Shown here: positions 1-4,880 of the stretch, in pieces
Numbering within the stretch: position 1 is the stretch's first letter
Layout: each line of letters begins with the position of its first letter
Assembly (NCBI GenBank): GCA_964396535.1
Contig: CAYNFT010000103.1
Location: 1 to 6,617, forward strand
Source: CAYNFT01 sp964396535
GTDB taxonomy: Bacteria; Chloroflexota; Dehalococcoidia; Dehalococcoidales; UBA2162
Length of the DNA: 6,617 nucleotides
Reading direction: 5' to 3'
Translations under genes and position numbers: made by a program
Notes under the pieces: generated by a model
Databases searched by the model: none
Told to the model about the DNA's origin: nothing
Seen by the model: only the letters and a program-made list of their open reading frames with translations

Positions 1-896
1 CTTTTTGGCCATTTGCTACCCCCTTTTACGAGATTATAACTGGTATCGTTTCAGGCAGGCAGGCAGTACTCGGTAAAGTCATAATCGATGCCACAGGTGA
101 TGGCGATATATTCGCATCTGCCGGAGCTGAGTTTGATGGTGCCATCGACCATACACTTAGAAGTTCGCAACTTGCTGTTGTCTTCCGTGTTGCCAATGTT
201 GACTTCGACAAGTTCGCCGATTTCAGAGCATCCAACCCGCAGAAATGGCAGGAAATGAGGGACGAAGTCGACGGTGTAGCTGGCTTCCACCTCGGACCGA
301 TAGCAACTTCGCGTAATGATATTGTATGGGTGAATAACTTCATAGAAGGTCTGGATGCATTAAAAGTTGAAGACCTGACCTGGGTGGAGGTTAACGTTAG
401 AAAAGCTATGATACCAGTTAACGACTATTTAAAGAAGCGGGTACCTGGCTTTGAAAACAGCTTTTTATTCGATAGCGCCTCACAAATTGGCACGAGAGGC
501 AGCAGACGGCTTGTTGGTGAATATATTTTAACACAGAAGAATATAGAGGCTGGCATTACCCATGATGACACGGTAGCAGTCTTCTCACGTGGCGCACCCA
601 GTGGACTTCCGTCAGAGAAAGTGTCTGAAAACGTTGAGCTACCTTATCGCTGTCTCGTGCCAATTAGCATGGAAGGATTACTTGTTGCCGGCCGTAACTT
701 CTCATCAGATCCAGTGGCAAACACTAGGTTTAATATCATCCCACCTTGCATAGCAATGGGACAGGCAGCAGGCACTGCAGCAGCTTTAGCGGTAAAGAGT
801 AATGTAAATCCTAGAAAAGTAGACTACCGAACCCTGCAAGCGCGCCTTTCTGCCCAGGGTGTTCCCTTACCAGCTGCAGGTTCGAATAAATTTTAG
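1..896 (+). CDS. FAD-dependent oxidoreductase, C-terminal part (5' end outside window)
   Basis: The reading frame is open from the left edge (first full codon at 3) and gives 297 residues before TAG at 894-896. Visible family marks are an IDATGDGD motif (residues 28-35 of the visible part), typical of the second FAD-contacting segment of FAD_oxidored-type (Pfam PF12831) flavoproteins; IGTRGSRRLVGEYILT at 162-177, matching the family's conserved R-x-x-R-R-I-V-G-E-Y stretch; and a C-terminal FAD segment with LLVAGR (226-231) and a GQAAGTAAALA helix (254-264). From the usual family length, roughly 150-180 N-terminal residues, including the GxGxxG dinucleotide-binding loop, should lie upstream. 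These enzymes are normally soluble and oxidise or reduce organic substrates with bound FAD. The substrate cannot be read from sequence. The next gene, a thioesterase, has its own promoter after a 278-bp gap, so co-transcription is not certain. The family call is secure; the role is open. Confidence 0.88.
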   Translation, partial: FWPFATPFYEIITGIVSGRQAVLGKVIIDATGDGDIFASAGAEFDGAIDHTLRSSQLAVVFRVANVDFDKFADFRASNPQKWQEMRDEVDGVAGFHLGPIATSRNDIVWVNNFIEGLDALKVEDLTWVEVNVRKAMIPVNDYLKKRVPGFENSFLFDSASQIGTRGSRRLVGEYILTQKNIEAGITHDDTVAVFSRGAPSGLPSEKVSENVELPYRCLVPISMEGLLVAGRNFSSDPVANTRFNIIPPCIAMGQAAGTAAALAVKSNVNPRKVDYRTLQARLSAQGVPLPAAGSNKF

Positions 897-914
897 GCTA
901 GGGCCAGCCTAAAA
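891..914 (+). terminator. Hairpin overlapping the oxidoreductase stop codon
   Basis: A perfect 9-bp inverted repeat (TTTTAGGCT at 891-899, AGCCTAAAA at 906-914) with a 6-nt loop includes the TAG stop at 894-896. No T-run follows on the plus strand, so it is a poor intrinsic terminator. It may protect the mRNA 3' end or act with Rho. The structure is seen directly; the function is inferred. Confidence 0.35.
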
Positions 915-1064
915 AGCGCCTTAGAGCCTTGGAAAGATGGCACAAATACTACACTGTGTCAGCCTTAGTGCATGTTAGGCGTACAGTATTCTTCCACAAT
1001 GCTTACATATGACGAAATTGCATTCCGTCATAAAAACTCAAATTGTTTAACCCTCTATCCAGAC

Positions 1065-1081
1065 AACAGTTTTGAACTGTT
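1065..1081. repeat. Short dyad AACAGTT-TTG-AACTGTT
   Basis: This perfect 7-bp inverted repeat has a 3-nt centre and lies about 80 bp upstream of the likely transcription start of the thioesterase gene. A run of T (1080-1084) starts inside the right arm, so it could be a weak terminator for the upstream gene. It could equally be a protein-binding dyad. The same gap holds a second, looser dyad (TATGACG 1008-1014, CGTCATA 1026-1032). Neither has been tied to a known regulator. Confidence 0.25.
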
Positions 1082-1111
1082 TTTCGACAGTAGACGTTAA
1101 GTTTACCTTTG

Positions 1112-1141
1112 TAGACTGGCTGATATCGCTAAGGTTATAAT
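1112..1141 (+). promoter_or_regulatory. Probable sigma-70-type promoter for the thioesterase gene
   Basis: A perfect -10 box TATAAT (1136-1141) lies 18 bp downstream of TAGACT (1112-1117), which matches four of six bases of TTGACA. Transcription would begin near 1148, leaving a leader of about 27 nt with AGGAG at 1161-1165, 9 nt before the ATG. This supports separate transcription of the thioesterase gene rather than simple readthrough from the oxidoreductase. Confidence 0.6.
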
Positions 1142-1174
1142 GAGTGAGGCACTAGATATGAGGAGCAAGTAAGA

Positions 1175-1600
1175 ATGGCACGAATAGAAATTAGCCTACC
1201 CAATGAATATGCTTTCTCAACAAACATCCCAATTCGCATTAGCGACATTAACCGGGGAGGGCACATGGGTTGGGATGCAATGTTTACTATTTTGGACGAA
1301 GCACGCTTCCAGTTCTTAATCAATCTGGATTACCCAGAGGGGGAAGGCAAGGAAATTCCACATATTATGGTAGATGCTGGCATCATTTACAAGCGGCAGG
1401 CTTATCATGGGCAAACGCTAAGCGTGGAAATCGCCATTACTGAATTAAACGATAAAGGCTTTGACCTCGTGTATAAAGTCTCTGAGGCAAACAGTGGGAC
1501 TGAAATAGCCAGGGCAAAGACTGGCATTCTCTATTTCGATTATCGGAAACAGAAAGTGGCATCAATTCCGGATGAGTTGAGGAATAAGTTATCAAGGTGA
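1175..1600 (+). CDS. Hot-dog-fold acyl-CoA thioesterase-like protein (4HBT type)
   Basis: The 141-residue protein has the normal full length of a single hot-dog domain. The stretch from residue 20 to 44 (I-R-I-S-D24-I-N-R-G-G-H30-M, then L-D-E42-A-R) fits the 4HBT/YbgC pattern, in which an Asp before a G-H motif and an acidic residue on the central helix sit in the active site. In this family the enzymes cleave a thioester such as acyl-CoA to the free acid and CoA, working as dimers or tetramers in the cytoplasm. The ATG at 1175 is chosen because AGGAG (1161-1165) sits 9 nt upstream and a good promoter lies before it. No signal peptide or membrane segment is seen. The usual V-N-N after G-H is replaced by M-G-W-D, so substrate preference may differ from YbgC, or the fold may serve a related non-thioesterase role. 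The next gene starts 129 bp downstream. Confidence 0.72.
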   Translation: MARIEISLPNEYAFSTNIPIRISDINRGGHMGWDAMFTILDEARFQFLINLDYPEGEGKEIPHIMVDAGIIYKRQAYHGQTLSVEIAITELNDKGFDLVYKVSEANSGTEIARAKTGILYFDYRKQKVASIPDELRNKLSR

Positions 1601-1729
1601 GACCAGATTTCACCACAATGCTCCAAAACGCAGTATGAGGGGCATCTTGTTTAGCTTTTTGAGGAGGGTGAGAGATAAGGTAGGAAAGTAGTTTTAGCAG
1701 ACCAGAATCTTTTAGGAGGAATTTTTACC

Positions 1730-3385
1730 GTGGTTCCTACTGAGTATCCTGCAAAGCCAGCTACGACGACAACACAAACAGCGCCATACCTTTTTGCGGA
1801 AGGGTGGCAGCTTAATAAAGCCAATCCTGGATACCCTCTTCCCCCAGGGATTATCGTTGAAAAAAACGTCCGTGTGAAGATGCGCGATGGTTGTGAACTT
1901 TCAGCCAACGTTTACCGCCCTGATAAGCCCGTAAAAATCCCCGTTCTCCTGAGCTTTACTATGTATCACAAAGACCTTTCCGGGTGGGCGGAAGGGCGTA
2001 ACCTGCGTCCTGATCAGGTTTCGAAAGAATGTGCATTTGAGGCTATTGACCCAGGTTTCTGGGTTCCCCATGATTATGCGGTGATTCTTTTCGACGAAAG
2101 AGGGTTTGGCCTGTCAGCAGGGGAGCGATTGGGCTCCAGGCAAGGTGAAGATTACTATGATGGGATTGAGTGGGCTGCGGCACAACCGTGGAGTAATGGA
2201 AATGTTGGCATGAGTGGCGTTTCTGCTCTTGCTAACTGTCAGTGGTACGCCGCTGCCGCACAACCACCGCATCTGAAAGCCATTTGTATCTGGGAAGGGT
2301 TCTCAGCGGAGAACGCAGTTGGAGGCATAGGTCCTAGATATTGGGGCATCACAGAATTCAACTTTGGTCGGCAAATGGTTTGGTGGGCGGCTCCACTTAA
2401 TCCAGCGTTAGGCCAGTCCATCCCCACAGCGAGGCCACAGTCAAAGCTAGTGCTGGAGAATATTACTATACCAGCGCTTATTTGCATCTCGCACGACCAG
2501 GAGCTACACGCCATGGGGTCGATGTGGGGTTACGAGCACATTAGTTCGGAATACAAGTGGTTTTATAGCCACGGGGGGCTGAAGTGGCAGAAATTTTACG
2601 GTGAAGAGGCACTGACTTTTCAAAAGACGTTCTTCGATTGTTTCCTAAAGGACGAGCGTAACATCGGGATATTACAGACGCCGCGAGTTCGGTTGGAGGT
2701 GCGGGATACCCGTGACAAATATTACGTTCGCTATGAAAATGAGTGGCCGATTGCTCGAACCCAATACAAGAAGTTATATCTCGATGCAACGACTAGCAAG
2801 TTGAGTTTTGATAAACCTGACCAGGTAGGGAAAGTCACCTATGAGTCAACAGACGGCGCAGCAGTATTCAGTATTAAATTTGATGAAGACACCGAGATAA
2901 CAGGGAACATCGGAGCGTATTTATGGGTTTCTCCTGACGAAGTTAATGACATGGATCTTATAATTAAGTTGAGGAAGCTCGATGCTAACGGCAAGGTAGT
3001 GTATTTTGACCATTGCCACGCTGTGGGAACATATGAGGTAGCCTCTGGATGGTGGCGACTGTCCCGGAGGGAACTGGATGAGAAGAAGTCCCGCCCCGAG
3101 TGGCCCATCCCTGTATATGGAACTCCACATAAGGTGAAGCCGGGTGAGATTGTTCAGGCCGTATTCAATATATACTTCTCAAGCACCTTATTCCATAAAG
3201 GCGAGACGTTGCAAATGTTTATAGCAGGGTCAAATAGGTATGCAGTAGTAACCAACCGGTTTGCCTACGAGTTTCTTAACTTTGGGAAGCATTCAATCTA
3301 TACCGGTGGAGAGTACGACTCTTATCTTCTGTTACCCGTTTTGCCGCCACCACCACCTGATCAGATTAAACCAAAGCCTGGTTAA
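1730..3385 (+). CDS. CocE/NonD-family alpha/beta hydrolase (S15-like)
   Basis: The 551-residue protein starts with GTG, supported by AGGAGGA at 1714-1720, 9 nt upstream. Domain order fits the CocE/NonD (X-Pro dipeptidyl-peptidase S15) family: an N-terminal hydrolase domain (about 43-315) with M-R-D-G-C-E-L-S-A-N-V-Y-R-P at 51-64 and the E-D-Y-Y-D-G-I-E-W-A-A-A-Q-P-W segment at 140-154, then a C-terminal jelly-roll domain (about 318-540) with GWWRLSRRELD at 440-450. The likely triad is Ser165 (GVSALA), Asp256 (ICISHD) and His281 (FYSHGG). Tyr79 in TMYHKD matches the oxyanion-hole tyrosine known in cocaine esterase. Family members hydrolyse esters, amides or acylated beta-lactams. No signal peptide is evident, so a cytoplasmic enzyme is likely. 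The residue after the nucleophile is Ala rather than the usual Tyr, and the chain ends in a proline-rich tail (536-551). The substrate is unknown. The gene may be read together with the thioesterase gene 129 bp upstream; I saw no good promoter in that gap. Confidence 0.85.
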   Translation: MVPTEYPAKPATTTTQTAPYLFAEGWQLNKANPGYPLPPGIIVEKNVRVKMRDGCELSANVYRPDKPVKIPVLLSFTMYHKDLSGWAEGRNLRPDQVSKECAFEAIDPGFWVPHDYAVILFDERGFGLSAGERLGSRQGEDYYDGIEWAAAQPWSNGNVGMSGVSALANCQWYAAAAQPPHLKAICIWEGFSAENAVGGIGPRYWGITEFNFGRQMVWWAAPLNPALGQSIPTARPQSKLVLENITIPALICISHDQELHAMGSMWGYEHISSEYKWFYSHGGLKWQKFYGEEALTFQKTFFDCFLKDERNIGILQTPRVRLEVRDTRDKYYVRYENEWPIARTQYKKLYLDATTSKLSFDKPDQVGKVTYESTDGAAVFSIKFDEDTEITGNIGAYLWVSPDEVNDMDLIIKLRKLDANGKVVYFDHCHAVGTYEVASGWWRLSRRELDEKKSRPEWPIPVYGTPHKVKPGEIVQAVFNIYFSSTLFHKGETLQMFIAGSNRYAVVTNRFAYEFLNFGKHSIYTGGEYDSYLLLPVLPPPPPDQIKPKPG

Positions 3386-3399
3386 GGAGTGGAACTAGA

Positions 3400-3443
3400 G
3401 CATAGGCAGGCATGGGGCATTTCTGCCCTATGCCTGCCTATGC
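3400..3443 (+). terminator. 20-bp hairpin after the hydrolase gene
   Basis: Two 20-nt arms (3400-3419 and 3424-3443) around a 4-nt loop TTTC pair fully in RNA if one G-U pair is allowed; at DNA level there is one mismatch. It begins 15 nt after the hydrolase stop codon. No T-run follows, so it departs from a classic intrinsic terminator. It may be a bidirectional or Rho-assisted end, an mRNA-stabilising structure, or a repetitive palindromic element. Confidence 0.6.
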
Positions 3444-3670
3444 TAAAATGAATGATGGGATCGCTTCTACTTTGGAAAACAGCAATTGTTATTAAGGGGT
3501 AGAGCTAAAATACACGCCGGCTCTGCCAAGGGAAACCGCGGCCAAGAACTTACACTTTCCTTCTACTTCCGCTCCCGTATAGGCGTCTCCAGCTATAATC
3601 AGATGAGTGGTATACCGCCTTCTTTTTAACTTTCGCTCACTATTGCACAGTTGCTTGGAATGTTTAATCC

Positions 3671-3693
3671 TGCACAAAAGGAACGTTTGTGCA
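3671..3693. repeat. Inverted repeat TGCACAAA / TTTGTGCA
   Basis: Perfect 8-bp arms are separated by 7 nt. No T-run follows closely on either strand. It might be a binding site for a dimeric regulator or a chance hairpin; no neighbouring gene starts nearby to give it a target. Confidence 0.35.
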
Positions 3694-3852
3694 TTAACAG
3701 AATGAACCTACATTTTTGTGATTTTTTTACTCAGGGCGAATACTGGCGATTGGCAACATCAAAGCTGACTGCACAATTTTTTACAGGACTTTAAGGGCTA
3801 AAACGTTCTAATGTGATTACAGTCTCTCTCAGGTGGTAGGGCGTTGCACTTT

Positions 3853-3861
3853 TTATCCACA
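3853..3861 (+). promoter_or_regulatory. Single sequence matching the DnaA box TTATCCACA
   Basis: The nine bases equal the high-affinity E. coli-type DnaA box. The box overlaps a small dyad TCCAC-AG-GTGGA (3856-3867). I found no second box close by, nor dnaA, dnaN or other origin genes, so this is not evidence for an origin. It may be a DnaA-titrating site or chance. Confidence 0.25.
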
Positions 3862-4034
3862 GGTGGAGAAATTGTGTAACCAGTAGAGACACGATAAATT
3901 ACCTTCGTTAAGGCATAAGAGGGCTTAAAAACTGATTCTATGGTTTAGTGTTATGGTTTATAAAAAAGCTGACCGGTCTAATATCCGTAGGGAGCTTTGT
4001 GAGGATTAGCCAATCGCTATCCGGAGCTGATTTA

Positions 4035-4058
4035 CTATTATCTGTGAGGCGATAATAG
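4035..4058. repeat. Inverted repeat CTATTATC / GATAATAG
   Basis: Perfect 8-bp arms are separated by an 8-nt loop (TGTGAGGC). There is no T-run behind it. It sits in the gene-poor stretch and no function can be assigned. Confidence 0.35.
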
Positions 4059-4226
4059 ATACGCGGAGATTGGTGCTGCGTTTTCAAGCTGTTTTATTTC
4101 GCTTGGTTCAAGGTATGCCTTCAATTCCATTCCTTTTACGGATTAACACCCGAGTTCATTTTATTAAAATTCTGTAAAATATTTGACATAATTACAGTAC
4201 AATTGTGTTCTAGCAATCCATATTAA

Positions 4227-4260
4227 GAATTCCAGGACATTATTAAACATCCTGGAATTC
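4227..4260. repeat. Perfect 11-bp palindrome flanking a 12-nt AT-rich loop
   Basis: GAATTCCAGGA (4227-4237) is matched exactly by TCCTGGAATTC (4250-4260). It begins about 40 bp after a TTGACA box (4183-4188) and ends about 55 bp before the putative ssrA 3' fragment. It could be the 5' stem of a small RNA ending at the terminator at 4387, or an operator-type or recombinase-arm site. Only the symmetry itself is certain. Confidence 0.5.
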
Positions 4261-4310
4261 AACGCCTAATGCTCGATGCTCTTTAAGTAGACTTTGAATA
4301 GTCTGGTATG

Positions 4311-4340
4311 ATAGAGTTCGACTCTCCCCCGCCTCCACCA
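4311..4340 (+). pseudogene. Fragment resembling the 3' end of tmRNA (ssrA) or a tRNA; possible attachment site
   Basis: The segment has a T-loop-like GTTCGACTC (4316-4324), a possible acceptor strand CGCCTCC, discriminator A and encoded CCA (4338-4340), and is followed at once by an intrinsic terminator, as tmRNA genes often are. Only three of five T-stem pairs form (4314-4316 with 4324-4326), there is one base too many between T-loop and CCA, and no matching GGAGGCG or GGGGGCG acceptor strand, tag reading frame or tRNA body was found upstream. A lone 3' end is what remains at the far side of an island that entered the 3' end of ssrA or a tRNA gene, a common integrase target. A chance resemblance cannot be excluded. 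Confidence 0.5.
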
Positions 4341-4349
4341 AAATCGTTT

Positions 4350-4387
4350 AGAAAGGCTCCGGTGTTGAGCCGAAGCCTTTCTTTTTT
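4350..4387 (+). terminator. Intrinsic terminator downstream of the ssrA-like fragment
   Basis: A 9-bp stem (4350-4358 with 4374-4382) continues, after one C-A mismatch, with three more pairs and a G-U closing a 5-nt loop. The T-run 4382-4387 follows directly. It would end any RNA running through the ssrA-like segment and insulates the small gene downstream. Confidence 0.85.
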
Positions 4388-4393
4388 AACAAA

Positions 4394-4484
4394 ATTTATA
4401 TACCCCTTTTATGGTCAATTTATCTCTACATCTTATTATGGAATTAAAGCAGAATGATGGACTCAAAGAAGGGGGTATATAAAT
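4394..4484 (+). promoter_or_regulatory. Long inverted repeat enclosing the leader and covering the ribosome binding site of the small gene
   Basis: The segment 4394-4410 pairs with 4468-4484: 13 consecutive Watson-Crick pairs (core TTTATATACCCC with GGGGTATATAAA, plus an A-T pair), then G-U, two more pairs and a final G-U. The right arm contains the GAAGGGGG Shine-Dalgarno run (4468-4475) and the first two bases of the ATG at 4483. In a transcript starting before 4394 this helix would hide the start. If transcription starts at the promoter near 4412-4439 the left arm is absent from the RNA and the symmetry would matter only as DNA. Confidence 0.45.
4412..4439 (+). promoter_or_regulatory. Possible promoter for the small cysteine-bearing gene
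   Basis: TGGTCA (4412-4417, four of six matches to TTGACA) stands 16 bp before TATTAT (4434-4439, five of six matches to TATAAT). A start near 4446 would give a leader of about 37 nt. It lies between the two arms of the long inverted repeat. Both boxes are imperfect, so confidence is modest. Confidence 0.4.
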
Positions 4485-4782
4485 GGCAAAAGATGACGAG
4501 CAAGACGTTCTGGTTATGGCACTCTTCGTGATTACAAAAGGGAGTGTACTGGACTGTGCTAATGAGGTGGGGGTACCTGAAGAGCAGCTAACCGATGATT
4601 TAATTGAACTGGTTAGGCAGAGGATTAGTCAGGTCCTTGGTGATTGGCGAGAAAGCGTTAGAGGTATGGTTAAGGAGACTATCAAGAAGGAGGCGGTTAA
4701 GTGTCCGCTGGGTTTGGTTTGCTCTCCTTCCTGTGCTTATAGGCAAGTCGGCGAATGTACATTATTAAGGGAGGTTAAATAG
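4483..4782 (+). CDS. Small protein with C-terminal C-x5-C-x3-C-x7-C motif, unknown function
   Basis: I do not recognise a named family. The 99-residue protein starts at ATG 4483 with GAAGGGGG (4468-4475) 7 nt upstream and ends in TAG. Residues 1-20 are acidic then hydrophobic (D-V-L-V-M-A-L-F-V-I), and 21-72 look helical, ending in a basic-acidic run (E-T-I-K-K-E). The tail holds Cys74, Cys80, Cys84 and Cys92, a spacing able to bind zinc or an iron-sulphur cluster. No membrane helix or signal peptide is seen. The segment 20-48 (S-V-L-D-C-A-N-E-V-G-V-P-E-E-Q-L) has the look of a small helix-turn-helix-like bundle, so a DNA-binding or redox-sensing role is possible, but this is inference. The gene stands alone: terminators lie on both sides, and it converges on pntB. 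Confidence 0.75.
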   Translation: MAKDDEQDVLVMALFVITKGSVLDCANEVGVPEEQLTDDLIELVRQRISQVLGDWRESVRGMVKETIKKEAVKCPLGLVCSPSCAYRQVGECTLLREVK

Positions 4783-4825
4783 GAGCCAAAATCCCATAAC
4801 AGTACTTGAGTATCTTGTTGACATA

Positions 4826-4856
4826 AAATCCCCTCGTTTGTATAACGAGGGGATTT
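4826..4856. terminator. Terminator hairpin between converging genes
   Basis: Perfect 13-bp arms (4826-4838 and 4844-4856) enclose the loop TGTAT. The hairpin sits 43 nt after the small gene's stop and 24 nt after the pntB stop on the other strand. The arm ends give three U residues on either strand, and a T7 run lies 10 nt further on the plus strand (4866-4873). It probably serves both units. Confidence 0.8.
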
Positions 4857-4880
4857 ACATATTCTATTTTTTTAACAGTC

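Larger units (their letters stand above)
3444..4310. other. Gene-poor AT-rich stretch with scattered dyads
   Basis: No frame gives a protein with recognisable family marks, a ribosome binding site and sensible length. The region holds: a TGCACAAA/TTTGTGCA hairpin (3671-3693); a sequence equal to a DnaA box (3853-3861); two copies of TATGGTTTA with a 13-bp period (3939-3947 and 3952-3960); a GACCGGTC palindrome (3971-3978) between AAAGCT and AGCTTT arms; a CTATTATC/GATAATAG hairpin (4035-4058); a TTGACA box (4183-4188) beside a loose dyad; and an 11-bp palindrome (4227-4260). A minus-strand run around 3558-3605 could be a flavoprotein scrap. The whole is consistent with decayed sequence near an insertion boundary, but that is inferred. 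Confidence 0.5.

Noticed and set aside
53..66. Tandem AGGC repeat inside the oxidoreductase gene
   Set aside because: About 3.5 units in 14 bases is too short for slippage-driven phase variation and lies in an ordinary coding stretch (S-G-R-Q-A).
1078..1095. TTTTTCGACAG resembling the 5' start of a tmRNA
   Set aside because: There is no G-rich acceptor strand before it, and it lies more than 3 kb from the ssrA-like 3' end, so I regard it as chance.
3492..3677. A 61-residue minus-strand reading frame
   Set aside because: I saw no ribosome binding site or family match over its length, and its N-terminal part is basic low-information sequence. Only a 16-residue piece looks protein-like; that is listed as a low-interest finding.
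3853..3861. A replication origin
   Set aside because: A single DnaA-box match without clustered boxes or replication genes is not enough.
4254..4340. A complete tRNA ending in the CCA at 4340
   Set aside because: GGAATTC at the expected 5' end pairs only three bases with the acceptor strand, and no D-arm or anticodon arm could be drawn. Only the 3' end is supported.
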